Below are positions 26,885 to 36,222 of a stretch of DNA of 64,000 nt, one piece after another. Under the pieces are notes generated by a model. That model saw nothing but the letters and a program-made list of their open reading frames with translations, was not told where the DNA came from and did not search any database. The number at the start of each line of letters is the position of its first letter. Within the stretch, counting starts at the first letter, position 1. The stretch is from Bradyrhizobium campsiandrae (GTDB lineage Bacteria > Pseudomonadota > Alphaproteobacteria > Rhizobiales > Xanthobacteraceae): positions 1 through 64,000 of the forward strand of contig NZ_JAANIH010000034.1 of assembly GCF_014529705.1 (NCBI RefSeq), given 5' to 3'. The position numbers were made by a program, and so were the translations under genes.

Positions 26885-27047
26885 GGGAGCAATCTCCATG
26901 ACGGGCGCCGGAAGACTCTCCTCCGGCCCTCAACCCGTCATGACCAGATCGGCTCCACTCTTCCTCTCGCTTGGCCCTGCCTCAGCGCCCGCGACGGGTT
27001 GCGAAGCGGCCGAGCGAAGTCGCGAACACCGGGTCAGGGATGGACGC

Positions 27048-27067
27048 TTATGCCGTGCTCGGCATAA
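27048..27067. repeat. Palindrome resembling the RIT terminal motif
   Basis: TTATGCCGTGCTCGGCATAA has 8-bp perfect arms. The same TTATGCCGA/TCGGCATAA words form the ends of the recombinase-in-trio element at 29702 and 36280. It may be a former end or an unused target of such an element. Confidence 0.5.
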
Positions 27068-27074
27068 TAGAGAG

Positions 27075-27147
27075 CGTTTTTAGATTGGCGGCGCGGCACC
27101 GAAGCTTCAACGTGCGCCGATGTGAGTGCGCCGGTAATCTAAAAACG
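27075..27147. repeat. Imperfect 20-bp inverted repeat
   Basis: CGTTTTTAGATTGGCGGCGC (27075-27094) and GCGCCGGTAATCTAAAAACG (27128-27147) pair at 17 of 20 positions around a 33-base loop. It is AT-rich relative to its surroundings and adjoins the palindrome at 27048. It could be a recombination site or a transposon end; no gene is associated. Confidence 0.55.
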
Positions 27148-27413
27148 TGTTGGACGAAGCCGCCTAGCTCGGCGGTGCCGCTATGGAAATTGGATGCTGC
27201 TTCCCAGCGGAGAGTCCCGTCGCTGGGCTCCGGGGACATGCTGGATGCGGTCTTTATAGCGAAACATTCTAATCGAGATATGGTCTCCCCATCGGAAAGA
27301 CCGGCGACGCCTGCGTCTGGAGGGCTCGATGTCGGTGGCGTGACAATAGGACGCCTGCTCTCTGCCTTGGCAGACGGAAAGCACGATGATCAATGAGTTG
27401 AAAAGCACGACCA
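27148..27413. other. Intergenic, probable terminus of the IS91-family element
   Basis: I see no gene. The downstream end of the IS91-like element should lie in this stretch, but IS91 elements lack inverted repeats and I cannot fix the point. Confidence 0.3.
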
Positions 27414-28619
27414 TCATGAAGTGTCCATAAGAGGTGGGTCTTGTGACGCAACGGGCGCGAGCACCTCGATGCACACCATCTGCCCTTGACGGCAAAAGGG
27501 ACACTCCCGCAGGGAAACTCCGGTCAGTTCCTCGACCTTATCGCGATAATCGCGCCCTTCCTTCGGCTTTGCCGGCGTATCGGACTGCTGCATTCCGAGC
27601 AGTTCGCGGCAGCGGGCGAGCTTTTGCTTGCGGTAGCGGTTGCCCATGAAACCGTAATAGCGGATGCGCTGAAATCCCTCGGGTAAGACATGGACGAGGA
27701 AACGCCGGATGAACTCTCCGGCGTCGAGCGTCATCACCTTTTGCCGGTTCTCGTTGCGATAGTCCTTCCACCCGAAGCGTACTTTGCCATCCTCGATATC
27801 GACGATCCGGTTGTTGGTGATTGCCACCCGGTGTGTGTAGCGTCCGACATATTCCAGAACCTGCTCAGCGCCCGCGAAGGGTGGCTTCGCATAGATCACC
27901 CAGTTGACCCGGCGGGCGGGATCCAGATAGCTCCGGAATGCGACGGGATCGCGCAGCCGTTCCAATGCCGAAAAGAATCGCAACTCGCCGGCATCAAATG
28001 CCCTTTGCAGACCTTCGAGGAACAGCCGCCGGAAGAGTCGGGAGAGCACGGCGACTGGTAGGAAGAAGCCGGGACGACACGAAATCCAGTGGCTTCCGTC
28101 CGGCGACAGCCCGCCGCCGGGCACGACGCAATGGAGATGGGGATGATGGCTGAGATTCTGACCCCAGGTGTGGAGCACCGCGAAAAACCCGATCTCCGCG
28201 CCGAGATGTCGCCGATCGGCAGCGATGGTCCGCAACGTCTCGGCGGCTGCATGGAACAGGATCTTGTAGACCGTGCTGGCATTCTGGAAGGCAATCGCGG
28301 CGATCTCATCGGGAACGGTGAAGACGACATGGAAATACTGGGTATCGAGTAGCTCCTCCCGCCGAGCCTCGATCCATTCCGCTCGGGCGAGCCACTGGCA
28401 CTTGGGGCAACTGCGGGAACGGCAGCTGTTATACGCGATCCGTCGTTCGCCACAGCGGTCGCACTGTTCGACATGGCCTCCGAGCGCCGACGTTCGACAG
28501 CGCTCGATGGCAGTCATTGCTGCGCGTCGTTCGATCGATAGTGAGGCCCAGTGCTGCTCTCGCCAGGCAGCACCGTACCGACGGAATATATCCGCCACCT
28601 CTGGACCTGAGCGGCCCAT
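27414..28619 (-). CDS. IS91-family Y2/HUH transposase
   Basis: This 401-residue rolling-circle transposase has an N-terminal zinc-binding domain (CDRCGERRIAYNSCRSRSCPKCQ), the HUH metal-binding motif in LSHHPHLHCVVPGGG, and the conserved YVGRYTHRVAI and FIRRFLVHVLPEGFQRIRYYG. A C-terminal CPFC cysteine pair is present. It nicks and transfers single-stranded DNA of its own element. The companion recombinase gene lies 11 bp upstream, in the usual order of this IS91 subgroup. The frame is intact, so the element may be active. Confidence 0.92.
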   Translation of the reverse strand: MGRSGPEVADIFRRYGAAWREQHWASLSIERRAAMTAIERCRTSALGGHVEQCDRCGERRIAYNSCRSRSCPKCQWLARAEWIEARREELLDTQYFHVVFTVPDEIAAIAFQNASTVYKILFHAAAETLRTIAADRRHLGAEIGFFAVLHTWGQNLSHHPHLHCVVPGGGLSPDGSHWISCRPGFFLPVAVLSRLFRRLFLEGLQRAFDAGELRFFSALERLRDPVAFRSYLDPARRVNWVIYAKPPFAGAEQVLEYVGRYTHRVAITNNRIVDIEDGKVRFGWKDYRNENRQKVMTLDAGEFIRRFLVHVLPEGFQRIRYYGFMGNRYRKQKLARCRELLGMQQSDTPAKPKEGRDYRDKVEELTGVSLRECPFCRQGQMVCIEVLAPVASQDPPLMDTS

Positions 28620-28630
28620 GAGACTGGCCG

Positions 28631-29515
28631 TCAGAAATGTTCGGGCGCTGGCGGCGAGGAAGCCTTGGGGATCGGACGCGGCAGCAGTTCAAGCGGACTC
28701 GTCGCCGCGCAGACCTTGTTGGTAGCGATCCGCAGATATTGAGCGGTCGTTGATAGGCTGCGATGGCCGAGGAGGAGCTGGATGGTGCGGAGATCGGTTC
28801 CAGCTTCGAGCAGGTGCACCGCAAATGCGTGCCGCAGGGAATGAGGTGTTACCGGTTTGGAGAGTTTCGACATCCGATGTGCCTGGCGGCAGGCAGCATC
28901 CACGGCGCTTGTCGATATCGGTTCTCCAACAACGGCCCCGGGAAACATCCATACCCCTGTGGGGCGCACGGCGCGCCAATAGTTCGTCAGCAGCTCCAGC
29001 AACCTGGCTGACAGCATGACGTAGCGGTCTTTCTGTCCCTTGCCCTGCTCGACGCGCAGCACCATGCGCTGGCGGTCGATACCCTCAGGCTTCAGGCGGG
29101 TCGCCTCGGAAATACGCAGGCCGGCGGCATAGCATGTCGTCAGGATCGCGTGGTGTTTGAAACTCTTGATGCATCCAAGGAAGTGCAGCACCTCCTCGGG
29201 GCTGAGAATGACGGCCAGTGTCTTTGGTGCCTTTGGGCACGGAATGACCTGGTCGAAATCCCAATCCAGCCCGAGCGTGACGCGGTAGAGGAATCGGAGC
29301 GCCGCGACGGTCACGTGCACCGAACGTGGTGCCAGCTTCTTCTCGTTCGTCAAATAGACCTGGTAGGCGCGGATATCCTCTGGACCGAGCAAAGCCGGCG
29401 ATTTAGCGAAATGCCGGGCGAACTGCGAAATCTGCAGCAGATACGCATCCTGCGTGTGTCGCGACAGGTTGCGCACCTGCATGTCTTCCATCATGCGTGT
29501 TCGAAGCGTGGTCAT
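28631..29515 (-). CDS. Tyrosine recombinase of the IS91-family element
   Basis: The 294-residue phage-type integrase has an N-terminal SAM-like domain (MMEDMQVRNLSRHTQDAYL) and a catalytic domain with Arg in AAGLRISEATRL, Lys in GKGQKDRYVML, HSLRHAFAVHL, LLGHRSLSTTAQYLR. This gene often precedes the transposase in IS91-type elements of Proteobacteria. Start 29515 is supported by AAGGAG 6 bp upstream; the longer frame to 29701 is not. It and the transposase gene form one minus-strand unit. Confidence 0.88.
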   Translation of the reverse strand: MTTLRTRMMEDMQVRNLSRHTQDAYLLQISQFARHFAKSPALLGPEDIRAYQVYLTNEKKLAPRSVHVTVAALRFLYRVTLGLDWDFDQVIPCPKAPKTLAVILSPEEVLHFLGCIKSFKHHAILTTCYAAGLRISEATRLKPEGIDRQRMVLRVEQGKGQKDRYVMLSARLLELLTNYWRAVRPTGVWMFPGAVVGEPISTSAVDAACRQAHRMSKLSKPVTPHSLRHAFAVHLLEAGTDLRTIQLLLGHRSLSTTAQYLRIATNKVCAATSPLELLPRPIPKASSPPAPEHF

Positions 29516-29701
29516 AGCGAACTCCTTGACAAGAGGGACGCTGCGCGCGGGCAGCAACACCATCTTGCCAGGGCAAGCGCTTCTGAAATGCGGTGGAGTA
29601 CGTCGCCGTGCGAGTGTGCCGGGGGCAGAGACACGGGCTAGCTTCAAGGGGAATCCCCCGCGCTCAACGCAGACACCCTCCCGCGGAGCGGGTTCGTCCA
29701 A
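29516..29701. other. Short intergenic, upstream end of the IS91-family element
   Basis: The origin end of the element and its promoter should lie here. It stops just before the outer RIT end at 29702. I see no gene. Confidence 0.3.
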
Positions 29702-29758
29702 GGCTCCTTATGCCGAGTGCTTGATTATGCCGAGCACCCGGCTTTATGCGTCGGTTCG
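29702..29758 (+). repeat. Left terminal inverted repeat of outer RIT
   Basis: It begins GGCTCCTTATGCCGAGTGCT and ends at GTCGGTTCG. It is the inverse of 36223-36280 with one substitution and one inserted base. It contains two TTATGCCGAG words, so the end itself is repetitive. Confidence 0.88.
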
Positions 29759-29859
29759 TCGAGCAATTTCCTGTGCACGGCTCGGGATAATCCAGGACCG
29801 TTCTCGAATAATCCAAGAGCTTTCCCGGTTGGCCATCCTGGCCGTGGGAGACAACAACA

Positions 29860-30777
29860 ATGCACTTCCAATCCGAGAACGATGCCAACTCATGGGTGCA
29901 CAGCTATGATTGCTACTTGCGTGACGTCGCCGGTGTGGCGGCAGCGACACGGACACGATACTGGCGCGTCGTGCGCCGGTTTGTTGCCGCCTGTTTTGAT
30001 GACACTGCCCAATGGGCCGCGCCATCGGTTCAGCAGATCACTGGCTTTATTTGCGAGGAAGCGGCATCGAAGAAGGGGTGTGGCCGCGGCGTGCCGGTGA
30101 CCGCGGTTCGGTCATTCCTACGGTTTCTAGCTTGGCGCGGCATCGTACCAAGCGGACTCGATCGCGCGATTCCGAGGACCCGACTGGCGGCGCATGCGAG
30201 CTTACCGCGACGCCTATCGGCCGACGACATTTCGCGCTTGCTCGACGCGGTTATGACCAGCAAAGCGCCATGCCGCGATCGGGCAATACTGCTTCTGGCC
30301 GTGCAGTTGGGGTTGCGCTGCGCCGAGATCATTGCAATGGAGATCGACGACATCGATTGGCGAGCCGGTGTCATTCGCACCCGCGTTCGCAAGTCACACC
30401 GCGAGAGGGCGTTGCCCTTACCTCAGGATGTGGGGACGGCGCTTGCAGCGTATATTGAACAGGAGCGGCCCTCTGGGTTGGGTCGCGGCTTGTTCATAGG
30501 CGTCAACAATCCGCCCAGCCGCCTCAGTAATACCACTGCGATCACCCAGATCGTCAAGCGTAACCTGAGGCGCGCTGGGATTCCGCTCGGTCGGCTTAGC
30601 GGCGCCCATATGCTCCGCCATACGGCTGCGAGCCGATTGATCAACGGCGGCGCAAGCTTCAGCGAGGTTGCCGACCTGCTAGGTCACCAACGCCTCCAAA
30701 CCACTGCCATCTACGCCAAGCTCGACCTCCCCACACTATCGCGCGTCTCGATGCCATGGATCGGAGGTGCACGATGA
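29860..30777 (+). CDS. RIT recombinase A (outer element)
   Basis: This 305-residue tyrosine recombinase has the N-terminal SAM-like part at 10-105, then a catalytic domain with Arg in LGLRCAEIIAMEIDDIDW, Lys region RVRKSHRERALPLP, HMLRHTAASRL, LLGHQRLQTTAIYAKLD with the nucleophilic Tyr. It is the first of three different recombinases encoded in overlapping frames, which probably act together. GGGAG lies 9 bp before the ATG. Its stop overlaps the next start as ATGA. Confidence 0.88.
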   Translation: MHFQSENDANSWVHSYDCYLRDVAGVAAATRTRYWRVVRRFVAACFDDTAQWAAPSVQQITGFICEEAASKKGCGRGVPVTAVRSFLRFLAWRGIVPSGLDRAIPRTRLAAHASLPRRLSADDISRLLDAVMTSKAPCRDRAILLLAVQLGLRCAEIIAMEIDDIDWRAGVIRTRVRKSHRERALPLPQDVGTALAAYIEQERPSGLGRGLFIGVNNPPSRLSNTTAITQIVKRNLRRAGIPLGRLSGAHMLRHTAASRLINGGASFSEVADLLGHQRLQTTAIYAKLDLPTLSRVSMPWIGGAR

Positions 30778-31742
30778 CCGGTCCGCTGGAATTCGAGCGA
30801 CACGTCGATGACTATCTGGCGATCCGCAAGGCTGTCGGCCTGACAAACACGAGACATGGGCGTGGGCTACGAGATTTCATCGCTTACGCCAAGAACATCG
30901 GCGCGACCGATGGGTCTCCAATTCGAGCGGCTACTGCGGTCTCCTGGGCATGGGATCACGCGCCTGCGACGTGCGGCATCAGGGGGCGAGGCGATCGGCT
31001 TATCCTCGTTCGCGGCTTTCTCAATTATCTGGCTGCGATCATTCCGGGAACAGAAGTGCCGGGCTCGCGCGTCATCGCCGCAGGTCGACGGCGGCGGCCG
31101 TATGTGTTCTCCGATGACGAGATGACGACTCTGATAAACTCGGCGAGACAGCAGAACTCGTACGTACCGTTTCGACCAATCGTTCTGTCAACAATGCTCG
31201 GTTTGCTCGGAAGCACCGGGGTCCGCGTAGGCGAAGCGTGTCGTTTGACCATTGCCGACGTGCGCCTCGCCGATGCCCACCCCCACCTTCAAATCCTGCA
31301 AACGAAGCTCCATAAATCGAGGATTGTGCCGATCCATGCGACTGTTGTTGTGGCCCTACGCGGCTATTTTGAGGAACGACGTGCCCACGAGCGTGATACT
31401 TGGGGCGATCGACTGTTCGTCAATCGGGATGGCTGTCCGCTCGACGTCCACGATCTTGGACGTTGGTTCACGAGTCTATGCCAGAGCGTTGGGATCGAGC
31501 CGGCGAACCCGCGGGATCGCCGCCCCTGTCTCACCTCGTTTCGCCATACGTTTGCAGTGCGGCGCTTGTGCGAGTGGCACAACGCGGGATTGGACGTGCA
31601 ATCGCTACTGCCAACGCTGGCGGTCTATCTTGGTCATGTTGGGCCAGAAAGCTCCTACTGGTATCTCTCCGCCACGCCAGACCTCCTGAGAGCAGCAGGA
31701 GCGCGCTTTACACTCGATCGTTCAGCGGGAGGCGAGGGATGA
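30774..31742 (+). CDS. RIT recombinase B (outer element)
   Basis: This 322-residue recombinase has Arg in GSTGVRVGEACRLTIADV, the lysine block KLHKSRIVPIHAT, TSFRHTFAVRRL and YLGHVGPESSYWYLSATPDL. The HxxR and GHxxxxxxYWYL arrangement is typical of RIT subfamily B. Start 30774 is chosen over 30756 because of the ATGA overlap with gene A. It overlaps gene C in the same way. Confidence 0.87.
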   Translation: MTGPLEFERHVDDYLAIRKAVGLTNTRHGRGLRDFIAYAKNIGATDGSPIRAATAVSWAWDHAPATCGIRGRGDRLILVRGFLNYLAAIIPGTEVPGSRVIAAGRRRRPYVFSDDEMTTLINSARQQNSYVPFRPIVLSTMLGLLGSTGVRVGEACRLTIADVRLADAHPHLQILQTKLHKSRIVPIHATVVVALRGYFEERRAHERDTWGDRLFVNRDGCPLDVHDLGRWFTSLCQSVGIEPANPRDRRPCLTSFRHTFAVRRLCEWHNAGLDVQSLLPTLAVYLGHVGPESSYWYLSATPDLLRAAGARFTLDRSAGGEG

Positions 31743-32530
31743 GTGCACCTGTCACTCTTGTTGGTCCGCACCTTCAGCGATTCTTCGCTGAGCACTTGGC
31801 CGTGCACAAACATGCCAGCCCTCGAACAGTGGCCTCTTACCGAGACACCTTCCGTCTCTTGTTGCAGTTTATGCAGGATACGACCGGGATCGCGCCGACG
31901 GCCCTTCCCGTTGCCAAGATCGATGCCGATGCCATCCTCGCGTTCCTGAACCATGTCGAACGCAACCGTCGCTGCAGCGTCCGTTCTCGCAACGCCAGGC
32001 TCGCAGCCCTTCGAGGCTTCTTTCGCTTCGTGTCCCTCCACGACCCGAGTTGTTTGGGAATGGCAACTCGGATCATGGCGATCCCAAACAAGAGGTTTGA
32101 AAAGAAGCTCGTCGGTTTCCTTAGCCGCGCCGAGGTGAAGGCGTTAGTTGCTGCTCTAGACTGTAGCACATGGTCGGGTCGACGCGATCACGCATTGCTA
32201 CTGACTCTCTACAACACAGGGGCCAGAATCTCCGAGATCATTGGGTTACGACGCCGTCAGCTGTATCTCGATGCCGGCCACGCAAATATCCAGCTGTTGG
32301 GAAAGGGTCGAAAGGAGCGCGTCATCCCGCTCTGGGACGAAACAGCTCGCGTTTTGCGTGGATGGCTTCGCGAGATCGACGACGCGCCGGATGCAATCAT
32401 CTTTCCAAGCGCTCGGAGCCAGCTACTGTCACGCGATGGAGCCGACTACATTCTACGCCGAGCTGTCGTCAAAGCGACGGCGTCCTGTTCAAGTTTAGCG
32501 AACAAGTCGGTGTCGCCACACGTCATCCGC
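31739..32530 (+). pseudogene. RIT recombinase C (outer element), 5' part, split by insertion
   Basis: The N-terminal 264 codons of the third recombinase run from MSAPVTLVGPHLQRFFAEH to SVSPHVIR and include the SAM-like domain, Arg in NTGARISEIIGLR and Lys in GKGRKERVIPLW. At 32531 the inner RIT element begins, so the frame runs on into foreign codons and stops at 32596. The HxxR, GHE and Tyr blocks are found intact at 35969-36181. Confidence 0.88.
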
Positions 32531-32563
32531 CACTATCTACCCCGCCTGACTATGTCGAGTAGC
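32531..32563 (+). repeat. Left inverted repeat of inner RIT
   Basis: It begins CACTATCTACCCCGCCTGAC and ends GTCGAGTAGC. It is perfectly repeated in inverse at 35908-35940. Confidence 0.92.
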
Positions 32564-32657
32564 AGGATGATGTCCCACGATTCCAAGGATTTATAGGATA
32601 GCACGTAGAGATAGTTTGTAGCCCTTCCAGCAATCCAGCTTGGAGAGGGAGCAAACA

Positions 32658-33890
32658 GTGAAGTATTTTATCAACGATGAGTTTGCGTTGTCGCGGCCGC
32701 CAGAGGGCCCGGTGGCGAGTTACGTTATTCCGTTTGCCGAATGGCTCGTTGATCGAGGCTACGGTCTTGTTTCTACGAGGAACCAGGTGCTGATGGCTGC
32801 GGGCTTCAGCAAATGGCTCTGGCAAAAGGGGATTGAGCTAGGCGACATAAGTGGAGCCCATCCTGGGCGTTATTTGCTAGACCGAGCGCAGCGGCCAAAG
32901 CTTGGAGATAACGCCGCTCTTCGGAATCTATTGGCTTTTCTACGAAGCCAGAACGCAATCGCCGAAGAGCCTGAAGCCGACCACAACCCATCGCCGGTAG
33001 AACAACATGTGCTGGCATACAAGCAGTATTTGCAAGACGCGCGTGCGCTGTCTCGTCAAACGATCATAAATTATCGGCCAGTCGTTCGAGATTTTCTCAA
33101 CTTCCGCTTCAGTGATGGTGAGGTCTCGCTCACTCAATTGCGCGCCGTCGACGTGACCAATTTCGTGCAAAAGAGGATTTCGCGTCTCAACATGCGACGC
33201 GCCAAAATCATAACCACCGCACTGCGGTCGTTTCTCTCCTATGCGCGGTATCGTGGGGACATCACCTCAGACTTGGCGGCAGCGGTCCCGATCGTAGCCA
33301 ACTGGTCGCTTTCGTCTATTCCTCGCGCGATCGGCCGCAACGAGGTGACTCGATTGCTAGCCAGCATCGATCGCGATACCCCCGTCGGATGCCGCGACTA
33401 TGCGATGATCCTTGCGTTGGCGCGATTGGGATTACGGTCGAGTGAGGTAGTTTCGCTCGAACTCGACGATATCGATTGGGTCGCCGGACAGATCCATGTA
33501 CGTGGCAAGAACGGTCAACGCCACGACCTGCCATTGCCCGCGGATGTTGGCAAGGCGATTGTCGACTACCTGCGGAAGTCGCGTCCACGCAATGCCGATC
33601 GTCGCGTCTTTTTGCGCGACAAGGCCCCGATCCGGGGCTTCTCCGGTCCGAGCGGACTCGGGTGCGTCATCCGACGTTCGCTCAAACGGGCCGGCATCGA
33701 TTCTCCTACAAAGGGAGCACACCAGTTCCGACATGGGCTTGCCTCAGAGATGCTACGCGGCGGCGCCTCGCTGGGTGAGATCGGTGAGGTTCTGGGACAT
33801 CGTCATGTGCAGACAACGGCGATTTACGCCAAAGTCGACCTCGACGCGTTGCGAACATTGGCTTTGCCATGGCCGGGAGAAGCCCAATGA
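32658..33890 (+). CDS. RIT recombinase A (inner element)
   Basis: This recombinase of about 410 residues has a longer N-terminal region than its outer counterpart. The catalytic blocks are Arg in LGLRSSEVVSLELDDIDW, Lys in RGKNGQRHDLPLP, HQFRHGLASEML and VLGHRHVQTTAIYAKVD. A GTG at 32658 preceded by GGAGAGGGA is preferred over the TTG at 32640. Its stop overlaps gene B as ATGA. It is clearly related to but distinct from the outer A gene, so the two elements are different RIT lineages. Confidence 0.88.
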   Translation: MKYFINDEFALSRPPEGPVASYVIPFAEWLVDRGYGLVSTRNQVLMAAGFSKWLWQKGIELGDISGAHPGRYLLDRAQRPKLGDNAALRNLLAFLRSQNAIAEEPEADHNPSPVEQHVLAYKQYLQDARALSRQTIINYRPVVRDFLNFRFSDGEVSLTQLRAVDVTNFVQKRISRLNMRRAKIITTALRSFLSYARYRGDITSDLAAAVPIVANWSLSSIPRAIGRNEVTRLLASIDRDTPVGCRDYAMILALARLGLRSSEVVSLELDDIDWVAGQIHVRGKNGQRHDLPLPADVGKAIVDYLRKSRPRNADRRVFLRDKAPIRGFSGPSGLGCVIRRSLKRAGIDSPTKGAHQFRHGLASEMLRGGASLGEIGEVLGHRHVQTTAIYAKVDLDALRTLALPWPGEAQ

Positions 33891-34831
33891 GCACGCTCCG
33901 ACAGGCTGTTCAGGACTACATCGAGATGCGGCGAGGGCTGGGGTTCAAGCTGCGAGAGGCGGAAAGAGGATTGATCGATTTCGCCGCCTTCCTGGGGGCT
34001 AATGACACGCCATATGTCACGACGGAACTGGCTCTCGCCTGGGCCCAGCGACCGTCCCATGCGCAGCCTTCGTATTGGGCGACACGGCTCGGCTACATCC
34101 GCGGATTTGCCCGCCATCAAACCGCCGCGGATCCGCGGACCCAGATTCCCCCAGACGGTTTGCTACCCTTTCGTCCGAAGCGGGCACGGCCTTATCTCTA
34201 TTCAAAGGACGACGTCCGGCGCCTCCTGTCCGCAGCGCTTGAGATGCCGTGCCGATATACTCGCTGCAAGCTTAGGCCATGGACATATTATTGCCTGTTC
34301 GGATTGCTGAGCGTTTCCGGCCTGCGCCTCGGCGAAGCCCGCAACCTCAAGCTTTCGGACATCGATTTCGATGCCGCTGTGCTGACGATCCGCGGCACGA
34401 AGTTCGGAAAGTCCCGCCTTGTGCCGATGCACGCATCAACCTGCGCAGTGCTCCAGGATTATCTCAAACGCCGCCGACAGCATTGTACAGCCCAGGCGGC
34501 GTCTCCTTATTTGTTCACTTCCCAGTTGGGCAACCGCCTTGATGTGGGAGACATTCATCGAACATTCTATACTCTGTCTCGCCAGATCGGCCTGCGAGGC
34601 GCAACTGACAGCCACGGCCCGCGCCTGCATGACATGCGGCACGTGTTCGCGACGAACACGCTGGTGCGTTGGTACGAAGCCGAGCAAGATCCCGAGCGGC
34701 TCTTACCCATTTTGTCCACCTATCTCGGTCACGTCCACGTGGCCGATACCCAATGGTACCTCACCGGTTCACCCGAGCTGATGAAAGAAGCAATGCGCCG
34801 CCTTGAGCGCCGCTGGGAGGATCGGACATGA
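33887..34831 (+). CDS. RIT recombinase B (inner element)
   Basis: This 314-residue recombinase has Arg in VSGLRLGEARNLKLSDID, Lys region GTKFGKSRLVPMHAST, LHDMRHVFATNTLVRWYE and YLGHVHVADTQWYLTGSPEL. ATGA overlaps with gene A upstream and gene C downstream indicate translational coupling of all three. Start 33887 is used instead of 33869. Confidence 0.88.
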   Translation: MSTLRQAVQDYIEMRRGLGFKLREAERGLIDFAAFLGANDTPYVTTELALAWAQRPSHAQPSYWATRLGYIRGFARHQTAADPRTQIPPDGLLPFRPKRARPYLYSKDDVRRLLSAALEMPCRYTRCKLRPWTYYCLFGLLSVSGLRLGEARNLKLSDIDFDAAVLTIRGTKFGKSRLVPMHASTCAVLQDYLKRRRQHCTAQAASPYLFTSQLGNRLDVGDIHRTFYTLSRQIGLRGATDSHGPRLHDMRHVFATNTLVRWYEAEQDPERLLPILSTYLGHVHVADTQWYLTGSPELMKEAMRRLERRWEDRT

Positions 34832-35826
34832 CCAAGCATGCCAGCCTGGCGCCGCTTTTGGAGCGCTTTTTCACCCAACGCCTGATGCAACAGCGGCAGG
34901 CAAGCCCCCATACGATCAGTTCCTATCGCGATACATTTCGGCAGTTGCTGAAGTTCGCCGAACGAACATTGCATAAGCCGCCGTCTCGCTTGAACTTCGA
35001 GGAGGTCGACGCGCCGTTGATCGTTGCTTTCCTTGATGACCTGGAGAACCATCAGGGTATCAACGTCCGCAGCCGTAACCTGCGCCTCACGGCAATTCAT
35101 TCGTTCTTTCGCTACGCGGCCTTCGAGGCACCCGAGCGTTCTGCCCAAATCCAACGCGTGCTTGCAATCCCCAGTAAGCGCTTCACTCGAACCCTCGTCA
35201 ATTTCCTGACCCGCCCGGAGGTCGATGCCTTGCTGGCGGCACCGGATCGATCGACCTGGTCCGGGCGACGTGATCACGCGTTCCTCCTGGTCGCCGTGCA
35301 GACCGGACTGCGCCTATCGGAGATCACTGGTCTCAAGCGGGACGATTTGTTCTTCGGCACGGGCGCCCACCTGCGCGTCATTGGCAAGGGGCGCAAGGAA
35401 CGCTGTACCCCGTTCGCCAAGTCTACGACCGCACTCTTGAGAAACTGGCTGAAGGAGCCTCAGCGCGGAGAAGAGGGTATCCTGTTTCCCAGTGCCAGAG
35501 GCGAACGGCTGAGCGTTCATGGCGTTCAGTATATACTGAACAAACACCGCCAGACCGCTTCCGACATGTGCTCGTCGCTGAATGGAAAGCGCGTCACTGT
35601 TCATCGTCTGAGACACACGATGGCCATGGACCTCCTGCAGGCGGGCGTCGATCGCTCCGTAATCGCCCTGTGGCTCGGCCATGAATCGGTCGAGACCACG
35701 CAGATCTATCTTGAGGCGACGTTGGCGATGAAGGAGGAGGCGTTGGCGCGGACGTCCCCATATTCCGGCAAGTCATCCCGCTTCCGGCCCGGCGACCATT
35801 TGCTGGAGTTCTTGAACAGCCTGTAG
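34828..35826 (+). CDS. RIT recombinase C (inner element)
   Basis: This 332-residue recombinase has the SAM-like domain (QASPHTISSYRDTFRQLLKF), Arg in TGLRLSEITGLK, Lys in GKGRKERCTPF, VHRLRHTMAMDLLQAG and LGHESVETTQIYLEA. All catalytic positions are present, so the inner trio appears intact. The C-terminal end lies 82 bp before the right inverted repeat. Confidence 0.9.
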   Translation: MTKHASLAPLLERFFTQRLMQQRQASPHTISSYRDTFRQLLKFAERTLHKPPSRLNFEEVDAPLIVAFLDDLENHQGINVRSRNLRLTAIHSFFRYAAFEAPERSAQIQRVLAIPSKRFTRTLVNFLTRPEVDALLAAPDRSTWSGRRDHAFLLVAVQTGLRLSEITGLKRDDLFFGTGAHLRVIGKGRKERCTPFAKSTTALLRNWLKEPQRGEEGILFPSARGERLSVHGVQYILNKHRQTASDMCSSLNGKRVTVHRLRHTMAMDLLQAGVDRSVIALWLGHESVETTQIYLEATLAMKEEALARTSPYSGKSSRFRPGDHLLEFLNSL

Positions 35827-35907
35827 ATCGAGCCGACTATGTCGGGTGGCCTGGGCGTTTCTGCAGGAAATCCCTTTATTCCTCAGACATTTGCCGTTGC
35901 GGTCAAA

Positions 35908-35940
35908 GCTACTCGACATAGTCAGGCGGGGTAGATAGTG
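35908..35940 (-). repeat. Right inverted repeat of inner RIT
   Basis: It is the perfect inverse of 32531-32563. A related word GACTATGTCGGGTGGC occurs at 35835-35850 inside the element, and a short hairpin (35941-35968) follows outside it. Confidence 0.9.
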
Positions 35941-35968
35941 CCTTCTATGTAGAGGACGACATAGAAGG

Positions 35969-36181
35969 CATAGCACCGCGATGCATCTGCTCCAGTCGGG
36001 GGTCGATCTTGCGGTCATCGCTTTGTGGCTCGGTCACGAGAGCATCCAGACGACGAACATCTACATAACCGCCGATTTGGCTTCCAAAGAAAAGGCTCTC
36101 GAAAGGCTCGATCCCGTACCCGGGAGATTCTCTCGCTACAGACCCACGGACAGGCTTATGGCGTTTCTCGCTACCCTGTGA
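35969..36181 (+). pseudogene. RIT recombinase C (outer element), 3' part
   Basis: This is the C-terminal 70 codons of the split recombinase: (H)STAMHLLQSG, IALWLGHESIQTTNIY with the catalytic Tyr, and a tail FSRYRPTDRLMAFLATL, ending in TGA. It continues in frame from 32530 if the inner element is removed. The terminal repeat of the outer element follows at 36223. Confidence 0.88.
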
Positions 36182-36222
36182 TTATGCCGAGTCACGCGTG
36201 CCAGACTGTTCGACTCCTTAAG

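Larger units (their letters stand above)
32531..35968 (+). mobile_element. Inner RIT element inserted in outer recombinase C
   Basis: It contains three intact overlapping recombinase genes (32658-33890, 33887-34831, 34828-35826). A perfect 33-bp inverted repeat lies at its left end (32531-32563) and at 35908-35940. A further 28 bp on the right, with an internal CCTTCTATGT/ACATAGAAGG hairpin, extend to the junction. Removing 32531-35968 rejoins codons CGC and CAT of gene C in frame (VIR + HSTAMHLL), so the borders are precise to a few bases. Confidence 0.9.

Noticed and set aside
31400..31738. Upstream extension of RIT recombinase C
   Set aside because: It overlaps recombinase B out of frame; the ATGA overlap at 31739 and the start of homology show the real start.
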